Positions 17,690 to 25,032 of a DNA stretch of 45,314 nucleotides are shown here, piece after piece. The stretch is taken from positions 1 to 45,314 of the forward strand of contig JAFTXD010000046.1 of NCBI GenBank assembly GCA_017461775.1. Reading direction: 5' to 3'. The position numbers were made by a program, and so were the translations under genes. Under the pieces are notes generated by a model, which worked only from the letters and a program-made list of their open reading frames with translations, ran no database searches and was not told where the DNA came from. Source of the DNA: Lachnospiraceae bacterium. Its GTDB lineage: Bacteria > Bacillota > Clostridia > Lachnospirales > Lachnospiraceae. Numbering within the stretch: position 1 is the stretch's first letter; every line of letters begins with the position of its first letter.

Positions 17690-17734
17690 CTGACCGAATC
17701 CGTGGGCTGTGCCGGGGGTGGGGAAGGCTTTTTT
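17690..17734 (+). repeat. Possible relic of a giant-stem-loop left arm
   Basis: CCGTG-GGCTG-TG-CCGGGGG-TGGGG followed by a T-run closely resembles the left arm of the element at 25033-25081 (CCGTG-CTG-CCGGGG-TGGGGG then T7). No matching right arm was found nearby, so it would be a solo, degenerate copy. Confidence 0.35.
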
Positions 17735-17758
17735 AGTTCAATTTTTTAAAAAAAGTGG

Positions 17759-17787
17759 TTGACAATTATGAAACCTAGTTATAATAT
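17759..17787 (+). promoter_or_regulatory. Promoter of the PadR operon
   Basis: TTGACA (17759-17764), then TAATAT (17782-17787) after 17 nt, or TATAAT (17780-17785) after 15 nt. Transcripts would carry a leader of about 390 nt including the operator array and the giant stem-loop. Confidence 0.6.
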
Positions 17788-17811
17788 GTCAATATAAGAT
17801 ATATCGAGACT

Positions 17812-17852
17812 CGACATGTCGCGAGCAAACATGTTTACGGTCGACATGTCGA
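17812..17852. promoter_or_regulatory. Triple ACATGT operator array
   Basis: Three palindromes centred exactly 15 bp apart: CGACATGTCG (17812-17821), AAACATGTTT (17827-17836) and TCGACATGTCGA (17841-17852). Successive sites also give ATGT-N9-ACAT pairs, close to the ATGT/ACAT half-site pattern known for PadR regulators. They lie just downstream of the promoter and before the PadR gene, fitting autorepression. Confidence 0.65.
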
Positions 17853-17862
17853 GGATAACCAG

Positions 17863-18147
17863 AGATGTTCGAGAGGGATGCTTCGGGGTAGGAGCTGGAA
17901 TATAGCAGTGTTAATTTTGAATATGGAGATATTTTAGATTTTCTTAGCTTGCTGCTCCATATTCAGCGGAATCCGGGCATGGACGCCCGGATTAGGAGGC
18001 ACTGTGCACGGGAAGCACATTGCCTACGACGCGTCGCCCTACATTAACCTTTATGCAGCAAACTTAGAAAATCTTAAATATCGGAGTCTGAAAAATTAAC
18101 ACTGCTATATTCCAGCTCCTACCCCGAAGCATCCCTCTCGAACATCT
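17863..18147 (+). ncRNA. Giant stem-loop element 1 (structured RNA candidate)
   Basis: A perfect 56-bp inverted repeat (17863-17918 with 18092-18147) encloses 173 nt. The order inward is: a symmetric 9x9 purine-rich internal loop; a 28-bp helix (17928-17955 with 18055-18082) with two U-U mismatches and one C-A; a 9-bp hairpin with loop ATGGAC (17970-17993); the linker AGG; an 11-bp hairpin with one mismatch and loop ACGGGAA (17997-18025); and a weakly structured tail. It lies in the leader of the PadR operon, ending 38 nt before the ATG. A homologue is at 25033-25302. I know no named RNA family that fits. Confidence 0.75.
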
Positions 18148-18185
18148 TGGCTAAAGGGGAGTACAAAGTGTAAAGGAGGAGAGGA

Positions 18186-18506
18186 ATGGAGGAGAAGCTG
18201 CAAAAAAAATATTGTCCCATGACGGAGACCATATTTTATACGTTATTGGCGTTATTGGAGCCTAATCATGGGTATGGCATCATGAAGTTTGTCCGGGAGC
18301 TGACGGAGGAAAGAGTGAAAATGGGCACCGGCACATTGTACACCATGCTGGGGCGATTGGTGGATGATGAGATGATTACTGTGGTCAGTGAGGTGGATGG
18401 AAAGAAAACCTACCAGATTACGGAGGACGGTAAGGAGTTGCTTTATTTGGAGCAGGAGCGATTAGAGAAACAGTGTGAAAATGGCGATAAGATTTTGAGG
18501 GGGTAA
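18186..18506 (+). CDS. PadR-family transcriptional regulator
   Basis: A 106-residue winged-helix regulator. ETIFYTLLALLEPNHGYGIMKFV, GTGTLYTMLGRLVDDEMI and KTYQITEDGKELL are the standard PadR signatures; the protein is of the short type with one C-terminal dimerising helix. GGAGGAGAGG overlaps the region just before the ATG. It is followed after 4 nt by a DUF2812 gene, a common partner. The three ACATGT palindromes upstream are probable binding sites, so it likely represses its own operon until a ligand or stress releases it. Confidence 0.9.
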   Translation: MEEKLQKKYCPMTETIFYTLLALLEPNHGYGIMKFVRELTEERVKMGTGTLYTMLGRLVDDEMITVVSEVDGKKTYQITEDGKELLYLEQERLEKQCENGDKILRG

Positions 18507-18510
18507 GGGA

Positions 18511-19593
18511 ATGAAGAAATGGAAGTATTTTTCGAGTATATTGAAGGAGCGTGACTGGCTGGAGGAAATGGCCAGACAGGGCTGGCTGTTAAAGGATATG
18601 ACCTTAGGTATGCGGTATGAATTTGAAGAGATAGAGCCTTCGGAGAAGGTGTACGAAATCGAGAAATTCTCCGTACAGGGAAAGCCAACGAAGGAAAAGA
18701 TTTTTGCAAGAAAGACCGCACTGGATATTGCCAAGCAGGCGGGCTGGCAGGTCATCACTCACGACGAGGCTATGAATTACTACTTTGTGAAGGATAAGGC
18801 CGGGGACGAAAGTGATGAATTCTACGATGACGAAGAGATGCGCAGAGCCAGAGCGGAAAAGTTCACTAAAGAAGGGCAGAATATGCTGATGATACAGTTA
18901 AAGTCCATGCTGGCATTTACCTTTTGCTTCCTGCTGTATTTTGCAATTATGAGCATCCTTGGTCAGTCCTTTACCGGGCTGGCATGGATCTATATTGTGT
19001 ATATGGTGATAGATATTGCTTACTGTGTGTGGATGATGAAGCTATCCAGAGGCTGGCATGATGAGCTTTGCTTAAGCCGTGAAGAGTGGGAACATAGGAA
19101 ACGCTTTGGCGAAGAGAAGAAGTTTAAAAAGACTGCTGAGCTACTTTCTTACCTTCAGCAGAAGGCGCAGCAGGGGCTGATGTTTACTGAGTATGACAAA
19201 GGAACCTATCTGTTTGCAGAAACGGAAAAGGTGTATCAGTATGAAATCGACACCATGAAGGCGCTGAAGAACCGCATGAAGGCGCAGGGTGAAGCGTTCA
19301 AAAATGATGAAAAGGACTGGACCGACAGAAGACTGAAATGGTACGAACTGAGTGTGGCGGAGGCACAGAGCAAGGGCTTTGAGCTTCTTACCGTAATCGA
19401 AGGTGACACTATCGTGTACAGACGCAGCATAAAAGATGGGGAAGCACCGGTGTATTTAAATCCCGGTCACAACGAGACCATGGGCTGGACCCAGAGACTT
19501 CTCCTGATTAGCGGAGCCTTTTTGGTACTGATGATTGTTGCGTTCTTAATTGGTTTCGCAGTTGGCGGTTTTGTAGCAGGAATCGGCTTGTAA
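18511..19593 (+). CDS. DUF2812 membrane protein
   Basis: 360 residues. The N-terminal DUF2812 domain (MKKWKYFSSILKERDWLEEMARQGWLL, then VYEIEKFSVQGKPTKEKIFA) is followed by two membrane spans (about residues 130-180), a cytoplasmic helical region and a final span (TQRLLLISGAFLVLMIVAF and a Gly-rich end). DUF2812 proteins are regularly encoded behind a PadR gene; the function is unknown, often assumed to be envelope stress or drug response. The gene is 4 nt downstream of PadR and 18 nt upstream of a small membrane protein gene. Confidence 0.85.
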   Translation: MKKWKYFSSILKERDWLEEMARQGWLLKDMTLGMRYEFEEIEPSEKVYEIEKFSVQGKPTKEKIFARKTALDIAKQAGWQVITHDEAMNYYFVKDKAGDESDEFYDDEEMRRARAEKFTKEGQNMLMIQLKSMLAFTFCFLLYFAIMSILGQSFTGLAWIYIVYMVIDIAYCVWMMKLSRGWHDELCLSREEWEHRKRFGEEKKFKKTAELLSYLQQKAQQGLMFTEYDKGTYLFAETEKVYQYEIDTMKALKNRMKAQGEAFKNDEKDWTDRRLKWYELSVAEAQSKGFELLTVIEGDTIVYRRSIKDGEAPVYLNPGHNETMGWTQRLLLISGAFLVLMIVAFLIGFAVGGFVAGIGL

Positions 19594-19611
19594 GAGGAAG
19601 GGGGAGAATAA

Positions 19612-19818
19612 ATGAAGGGCATAATTCGAAAAGTTTGTGCATGTGTGGTGATACTGTTTTTGCTGATATGCACAACCACACTTACTTTGCAAATCCTGGA
19701 ATGGATTTTCAAAGTGGATATTGGAAATATCTGGCAACAGGGAATTAAGCTGGCAATTATTGCATTCCTGGTGGTAGCACTGGGCGAATGGCACAAAAAG
19801 AAAAAACAAGTAAAATAA
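19612..19818 (+). CDS. Small two-span membrane protein
   Basis: 68 residues with two hydrophobic segments (VCACVVILFLLICTTTLTLQI and KLAIIAFLVVALGEW) and a Lys-rich cytoplasmic tail. GGAAGGGGGAG precedes the ATG. It lies between the DUF2812 and CPBP protease genes in the PadR operon. No family was recognised. Confidence 0.65.
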   Translation: MKGIIRKVCACVVILFLLICTTTLTLQILEWIFKVDIGNIWQQGIKLAIIAFLVVALGEWHKKKKQVK

Positions 19819-19844
19819 ACAAAAGAAGGGTTAAAGGTGAGAGT

Positions 19845-20825
19845 ATGGAAAAGAAGTATTTTTCAAAATTAGGGTTAATGTATTTTATTGGAGCAATTAT
19901 AATTTATGCGGTGCAGCTGGTGGGCATCAGTATTGGTAATGCTGTGGCACCCATGTATATGGCGGATGGTAGTTTCGCGACCATGTCCTATATGCTGCCT
20001 ATGTATCTGATTGGTTACCCCATCATGATTGCACTTATCAAGAGAGTACCGGTGGCTGAGGGGGCTATCCAGAAGAAGAAAATGACCGTAGGTCAGTGGA
20101 TTGTGGCTTTTATCATGAGCTTCGCGCTGGTGTATATCGGCAACATTTTAGGTACTGTGATCACAACTATTATCGGGGTGTTTAAGCAGAGCTCTGTGGA
20201 AAATCCCATTGTGAATGTAACCATGCAGCTGAATATGGTAACCATGCTTGTTTTCATGGTAATCCTTGCTCCCATTGTAGAGGAATTTATCTTCCGTAAG
20301 CTGCTCATTGACAGAGCGTCCAAGTATGGTGAGGGTCTTGCCATTGTCCTTTCCGGTGCTATGTTCGGTCTCTTCCATGCCAACTTAAACCAGTTTGCAT
20401 TTACCTTTATCATGGGATGCTTTTACGGATTTATTTATACCAGAACCAGAAATGTGTTACATACCATTCTGCTCCACATGCTGAATAACTTTATGTCTTC
20501 CATCGTGGCAATGTTTGTTATGGAAAAAAGTGGTTTCTTAGAGCTGGCAACAGCTATGGAGACTGCATCTGTTGAGGAGCTTACCAATATGGTGACGGCA
20601 AATATGGGTGGTATCATGTTATTCTTTGGTTATGCACTTATTCTGTTTGTGCTGGTGATTATTGGAGTAATCCTGTTAATCGTAAAGAGAAAGAAATTTG
20701 TGGTAAACCACACCGAAGAGGAGCTTCCAAAAGGAAAGCGTTTCTCCACAGTATTCTTAAATGTGGGAATGATTCTGTTCTGCGGATTAATGATTGTGCA
20801 GATTGTAATGCAGCTTTTTGCATAA
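19845..20825 (+). CDS. CPBP-family intramembrane metalloprotease (Abi)
   Basis: 326 residues, about eight membrane spans. ATG 19845 is preferred to an earlier in-frame ATG at 19788 inside the previous gene because AAAGGTGAGAG precedes it. The CPBP motifs are present: APIVEEFIFRKLL (EExxxR, about residue 145), GLFHANLNQF and HTILLHMLNNF. These families include prenyl-protein proteases and bacteriocin self-immunity proteins. It is the last gene of the PadR operon, before a strong terminator. A role in membrane stress or immunity is possible; no bacteriocin gene is visible here. Confidence 0.88.
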   Translation: MEKKYFSKLGLMYFIGAIIIYAVQLVGISIGNAVAPMYMADGSFATMSYMLPMYLIGYPIMIALIKRVPVAEGAIQKKKMTVGQWIVAFIMSFALVYIGNILGTVITTIIGVFKQSSVENPIVNVTMQLNMVTMLVFMVILAPIVEEFIFRKLLIDRASKYGEGLAIVLSGAMFGLFHANLNQFAFTFIMGCFYGFIYTRTRNVLHTILLHMLNNFMSSIVAMFVMEKSGFLELATAMETASVEELTNMVTANMGGIMLFFGYALILFVLVIIGVILLIVKRKKFVVNHTEEELPKGKRFSTVFLNVGMILFCGLMIVQIVMQLFA

Positions 20826-20834
20826 GTAATGATG

Positions 20835-20870
20835 TACTTCCGGTAATTAACTGCCGGAAGTATTTTTTTT
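20835..20870 (+). terminator. Terminator of the PadR-CPBP operon
   Basis: TACTTCCGG (20835-20843) and CCGGAAGTA (20854-20862), perfect 9-bp stem, followed by T8. Confidence 0.85.
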
Positions 20871-20901
20871 GATGAAATAACGAACTGGGAAAAATGGGCA
20901 G

Positions 20902-20930
20902 TTGCAATCTGGATAGTTACGTGATACATT
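20902..20930 (+). promoter_or_regulatory. Possible promoter of the iron-uptake operon
   Basis: TTGCAA (20902-20907), 17 nt, TACATT (20925-20930). About 110 nt of leader would precede the first permease gene. Confidence 0.4.
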
Positions 20931-20958
20931 AGTTAGCGTTGGCGAACAAAAGGAAAAT

Positions 20959-21016
20959 CAGTCAGTTTTCAGCTGGCTGTTCTTTTTAAATGATGGTTAG
21001 CAAAGACTAACTTTTT
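20959..21016 (+). terminator. Two tandem leader hairpins with T-runs (attenuator candidate)
   Basis: CAGTCAG/CTGGCTG (20959-20979, one G-U) is followed by TTCTTTTT, and GTTAG/CTAAC (20996-21011) by TTTTT. Both lie between the possible promoter and the first permease gene at 21041, so they may attenuate the operon. No clear Fur box was seen. Confidence 0.45.
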
Positions 21017-21040
21017 GTAGAAAGGTGTAACCTTGCGAAA

Positions 21041-22129
21041 ATGATAAAACAGATATGCAGAAAAAGCTGGTTCAGCACATTTATATTAGCAATACTTCTT
21101 ATCCTCTTATCCTGCGTTTCTTTGTTTGTTGGTGTAATGGATATCGATATTCCTACGCTGCTTTCCGGCAGGGAGGGAATGGAACTGAAAATATTCATAC
21201 TGGGGAGAATTCCCAGACTCCTTGCCATTTTGTGTACCGGCGTAGGAATGAGCGTGGCGGGACTGATTATGCAGCAGCTCTGTATGAACAAATTCGTTTC
21301 CCCTACTACGGGTGCAACGATCCAATCCGCCCAGCTGGGAATCGTACTTTCCATGGTATTTCTTCCCACCATGGGGCTGGGAATGCGAACCATCTTTGCT
21401 TTTATCTTCGCAATCATCGGCACCCTGCTCTTTGTATTCTTTGTGCAGAGGATACAGGTGAAGGATACGGTTCTGGTACCGCTGGTGGGTATTATGTTTG
21501 GTAATATCATCGGTGGCGTCACTAATTTCCTGGCATACCAGGCAGAGGTGACACAGCAGCTTTCCACCTACTTTTCCGGTTCCTTTGCGCTGATACTGAA
21601 AGGAAACTATGAGCTGGTGTATCTGGTGGCACCGCTGGTAATTCTGGCTTTTATCTATGCAAACCACTTTAACATCGTGGGCATGGGGCAGGATTTTTCC
21701 AGAAATCTGGGTGTGAATTACAATGTAATATTGATTTTAGGCCTTTCCATTTCGGCAGTAATCACTGCCAGTGTCATCGTGATTGTGGGACAGATTTCTT
21801 ACATTGGTTTGATTGTCCCCAATCTGGTGACCTTGTTTAAGGGAGATAAAATTCGAGGAACCCTGATAGATACGGCACTTTTCGGTGCACTGTTTGTACT
21901 GCTGTGCGATATGATTGCCCGCAGTGTGATTAAACCCTATGAGATTCCCATGGAGCTGGTGGTGGGAATCATCGGAAGTATTATCTTCATCATCATGCTG
22001 TTTTATAAATTAAAGCATGGGAAGAAGGCCATCCGCTGGGGAGGACATCATAGAAAACATCTTCATGGAGCTCATCATGGAAGGCATCACCACCACAGGA
22101 GAAATAAGGAGGTGGGCATTTGTGAATAG
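21041..22129 (+). CDS. Iron-siderophore ABC permease (YclN-like, FecCD family) with His-rich tail
   Basis: 362 residues, about nine or ten membrane spans, BtuC/FecCD family permease that carries ferric siderophore across the membrane with the second permease. The family features RIPRLLAILCTGVGMSVAGLIMQQL and GQISYIGLIVPNLV are present. The order permease-permease-ATPase-binding protein and the sequences resemble the YclNOPQ petrobactin system. Unusual is a C-terminal tail of about 35 residues after the last span with about 11 His (GGHHRKHLHGAHHGRHHHHR), which could bind metal in the cytoplasm. Its stop overlaps the next gene by 8 nt. Confidence 0.88.
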   Translation: MIKQICRKSWFSTFILAILLILLSCVSLFVGVMDIDIPTLLSGREGMELKIFILGRIPRLLAILCTGVGMSVAGLIMQQLCMNKFVSPTTGATIQSAQLGIVLSMVFLPTMGLGMRTIFAFIFAIIGTLLFVFFVQRIQVKDTVLVPLVGIMFGNIIGGVTNFLAYQAEVTQQLSTYFSGSFALILKGNYELVYLVAPLVILAFIYANHFNIVGMGQDFSRNLGVNYNVILILGLSISAVITASVIVIVGQISYIGLIVPNLVTLFKGDKIRGTLIDTALFGALFVLLCDMIARSVIKPYEIPMELVVGIIGSIIFIIMLFYKLKHGKKAIRWGGHHRKHLHGAHHGRHHHHRRNKEVGICE

Positions 22130-23105
22130 AGCGAAAATGCACCGAAGAAATGTAACCCGGCTGGCACTTTTGGCAGTGATGGTTTTGGTGGCAGTAGTCT
22201 TTTACCTGCTGGTGAATTCCCATCCCGAGAAGCCGAAGCTGTTTCAGTATATTTTAAGCCTTCGACTGCCCACCCTGTTATGTATGATAATTGCCTGTAT
22301 CTCCATCGGTGCGGCGACACTGATTTTTCAGTCCATTGTAAATAACCGCATTGTGACCCCGGCTCTTTTGGGCATGAATTCCATTTATTCCTTCCTGCAT
22401 ACCGCAGCGGTATTTGTGCTGGGAACCGGTAGTACTTTGTTTTTGAATGCCAACCTTGCCTTTGCGGTGGACCTTTTGACCATGGGCGTGGTAGGAACCT
22501 TGATTTACTGGTACCTGTTTAAGAAGACCGGGCATAACGTTTTGTATATTATGCTTATCGGAACGGTGCTGTCCTCCCTGTTTGGAAGCGTACAGTCCGC
22601 CATGATAAGGGTGATGGATCCCAACGAATACGACGCCCTGCTGGGCAGTCTGGTGGCGGATTTTAACAATATAAATGGGGAAATTATTCTGTTTGCCACC
22701 ATTATGCTTCTGGTGCTGGCCTTTGTGCTGCGTAGGGAGCTTGGCCTTCTGGACGTGATTACCATGGGCAGAAATCAGGCAATTAATTTGGGTGTAGATT
22801 ACGACAATGTGATTCGAAAGCTGCTGTTTGGGGTAGTGCTTTGTATGGCAGTAGCTACGGCAACCATCGGTCCTGTATCCTTCCTGGGACTGATTGTTGC
22901 CAACATGTCACGACAGATTTTCAAGACATACAAACATTCCCATCTGATGGTGGGAGCGTCGCTGATGGGCATGTTGGCACTGATAGGAGGCCAGATGATT
23001 TCCCAGCACCTGTTCCATTTCACGGTGCCGGTAAGCACCTTTGTGACCATTGCAGGAGGAATTTACTTCCTCTATCTGCTGCTTTTTAAGAAAGGAGCGT
23101 ACTAA
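22122..23105 (+). CDS. Iron-siderophore ABC permease (YclO-like, FecCD family)
   Basis: 327 residues from GTG 22122, chosen because AAGGAGG (22107-22113) is well spaced and the start overlaps the previous stop by 8 nt, giving translational coupling; the frame is open further upstream inside the first permease gene. FecCD features include LRLPTLLCMIIACISIGAATLIFQSIV and GPVSFLGLIVANMSRQIF. It pairs with the previous permease to form the membrane channel of the importer. Confidence 0.88.
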   Translation: MNRAKMHRRNVTRLALLAVMVLVAVVFYLLVNSHPEKPKLFQYILSLRLPTLLCMIIACISIGAATLIFQSIVNNRIVTPALLGMNSIYSFLHTAAVFVLGTGSTLFLNANLAFAVDLLTMGVVGTLIYWYLFKKTGHNVLYIMLIGTVLSSLFGSVQSAMIRVMDPNEYDALLGSLVADFNNINGEIILFATIMLLVLAFVLRRELGLLDVITMGRNQAINLGVDYDNVIRKLLFGVVLCMAVATATIGPVSFLGLIVANMSRQIFKTYKHSHLMVGASLMGMLALIGGQMISQHLFHFTVPVSTFVTIAGGIYFLYLLLFKKGAY

Positions 23106-23111
23106 ATTTCG

Positions 23112-23864
23112 ATGAATGTTGTGGATTTGATAAAGAGCTATGGCTCCAAAACCGTAGTAAAGGAAGTGAGCTTTACGGTGCCAAAGGGAAAGGTTTTATC
23201 CTTGATTGGTCCCAACGGTGCCGGAAAATCTACGGTCATGGGTATGATTTCCCGGCTGATTGCCAGAGATGCAGGCGTGATTGATTTTGAAGGACAGGAT
23301 TTGACCAAGTGGAAGAGCAAGGAGCTTGCCAAGCATCTGGCGATTTTGACACAGCACAACAATGTGCAGATGAAGCTGACCGTGCGGGAGCTGGTGGCCT
23401 TTGGGCGCTTTCCCTATTCCGGCAGCAGGCTTACCCCGGAAGATAATGAGATGGTGGATAAAGCCATTGCATATATGGAGCTGCAGGAGTACCAAGACCA
23501 GTATATTGATGAGCTTTCCGGTGGCCAGAGGCAGAGAGCTTATATCGCCATGGTCATTGCTCAGGATACGGAGTATGTGCTCTTGGATGAGCCTACCAAC
23601 AATCTGGATATCTATCATGCCACCAACCTGATGCGCATAGCCCGGAGGCTCTGTGACGAGCTGGGCAAAACAGTAATACTGGTTCTGCATGAAATCAATT
23701 ATGCGGCCTTTTACTCGGACTACATCTGTGCCTTTAAAAATGGACGGATTGCCAAATTCGGGCCGGTGGAAGAGGTCATTACCAAGGAAACCTTATCAGA
23801 AATCTATAAGGTGGATTTTGAAATCATGAATATAGGCGGCAAACCGCTGACTATATACTATTAA
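23112..23864 (+). CDS. Iron-siderophore ABC ATPase (YclP-like)
   Basis: 250 residues. Walker A GPNGAGKST (residues 33-41), Q-loop LTQHN, signature LSGGQRQR, Walker B YVLLDEPTNNLD and H-loop VLHEIN are all intact. FepC/YclP-like nucleotide-binding subunit. The nearest good ribosome site, AAAGGAG (23091-23097), is about 14 nt upstream of the ATG, which is rather long. It lies 6 nt after the second permease gene. Confidence 0.92.
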   Translation: MNVVDLIKSYGSKTVVKEVSFTVPKGKVLSLIGPNGAGKSTVMGMISRLIARDAGVIDFEGQDLTKWKSKELAKHLAILTQHNNVQMKLTVRELVAFGRFPYSGSRLTPEDNEMVDKAIAYMELQEYQDQYIDELSGGQRQRAYIAMVIAQDTEYVLLDEPTNNLDIYHATNLMRIARRLCDELGKTVILVLHEINYAAFYSDYICAFKNGRIAKFGPVEEVITKETLSEIYKVDFEIMNIGGKPLTIYY

Positions 23865-23897
23865 CCCGCGATTAAGCATAAATAGGAGGAGACTAGA

Positions 23898-24965
23898 ATG
23901 AAAAAATTAATCGGACTTTTACTTGCAGGAATGCTCGCACTGAGTGTCGTAGGATGCGGCGGTGCAGAGGAAAATACGAATATTGCGGATGAATCCGTAC
24001 CGGCTACAGAGGCCGTGACACAGGAAAGCGAAGCGGAAGCTACCGAAGCACCTGTAGAAACCCCGAAGCCGGAAACCATCACCATTCAGGCGATGAACGC
24101 AAACAAGGAAATGGCAGATATAGAGGTTCCTTATGACCCGGAAAGAATTGCCATTTTAGATATGGCAGCACTAGATATCATCGATTCTCTTGGCTTAGGC
24201 GACAGAGTTGTGGGTAGTGCTAAGGTGACCATTGAGTACTTAACTGACTACAATCCGGACGACTCTGAGGGGAAAATTTTGAATCTTGGTTCTGTAAAGA
24301 CTGCGGATATGGAGCAGCTTGCTATCTGTGAGCCGGACATCATCTTCATCGGTGGACGTCTCTCCAAGGAGTTTGAGAATCTTTCTGTGATTGCACCTGT
24401 GGTATATCTTGCTGTAGATTACGAGAAGGGTGTGGTACAGAGTACCGCAGACAATGCAAAGACCATTGCTTCCATTTTCGGTAAGGAAGCGGAGGTAGAG
24501 GCTATGATGGAAGGCTTCCAGACCAGAGTAGATGCACTGAAGCCTGTAGTAGAAGGTAAGAATGTGCTTCTGGGTATGTACAACAACAACGCAATGAGCA
24601 TCCTTGGTACTGACAGCCAGCTATCCATCATCGGAAATGAAATGGGTGGCATCAACCTTGGCGACACTGTCGGTGAAGTAGATAAGCCTGCTCACGGCGA
24701 CGACGCATCCTGGGAAACCATCATCAACTTAAATCCGGAGTACATGTTTGTACTGGACAGAAGCACAGCTACCGGTGCAGCTGACGAAGGTGTTCTGGGC
24801 GCACAGGAGGTAATCGAGAACGACTTAATCAAGGAGCTTGATGTATACAAGAATGGCAACATCGTATACTTTATCCAGCATGCAAACGTATGGTATACCT
24901 CTACCGGTGGTATTCAGGCACTTGACACGATGCTTTCTGATTTAGAGGCTGCATTGCTTCAGTAG
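23898..24965 (+). CDS. Iron-siderophore binding lipoprotein (YclQ-like)
   Basis: 355 residues. The lipoprotein signal MKKLIGLLLAGMLALSVVGC has Cys20 in the lipobox; a Glu/Ala/Thr spacer follows, then a type III periplasmic-binding fold with PERIAILDMAALDIIDSLG and CEPDIIFIGGRLSKEF in the first lobe and EYMFVLDRS in the second. This matches the FecB/YclQ family that captures ferric siderophore outside the cell. Last gene of the operon, with AGGAGG before the ATG and a terminator at 24992-25021. Confidence 0.9.
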   Translation: MKKLIGLLLAGMLALSVVGCGGAEENTNIADESVPATEAVTQESEAEATEAPVETPKPETITIQAMNANKEMADIEVPYDPERIAILDMAALDIIDSLGLGDRVVGSAKVTIEYLTDYNPDDSEGKILNLGSVKTADMEQLAICEPDIIFIGGRLSKEFENLSVIAPVVYLAVDYEKGVVQSTADNAKTIASIFGKEAEVEAMMEGFQTRVDALKPVVEGKNVLLGMYNNNAMSILGTDSQLSIIGNEMGGINLGDTVGEVDKPAHGDDASWETIINLNPEYMFVLDRSTATGAADEGVLGAQEVIENDLIKELDVYKNGNIVYFIQHANVWYTSTGGIQALDTMLSDLEAALLQ

Positions 24966-24991
24966 TTATTCAAATAAAACGCGGGAAATAC

Positions 24992-25021
24992 AAGCAGGTG
25001 GGATTCTTCTCACCTGCTTTT
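24992..25021 (+). terminator. Terminator of the iron-uptake operon
   Basis: AAGCAGGTG (24992-25000) and CACCTGCTT (25011-25019), perfect stem, TTTT tail. It ends only 12 nt before the second giant stem-loop. Confidence 0.8.
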
Positions 25022-25032
25022 GGTAGTGTGGG

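Noticed and set aside
17863-18147. Giant stem-loop as a classical MITE or insertion sequence
   Set aside because: In such elements the terminal repeats are shared between copies; here the arms differ between copies while the core is more similar. No transposase or target duplication was seen. Not fully excluded.
17863-18147. Giant stem-loop as an ordinary bidirectional terminator
   Set aside because: The stem is 56 bp with a 173-nt structured interior and no T-run after the right arm (CTTGGCTAAAGG).
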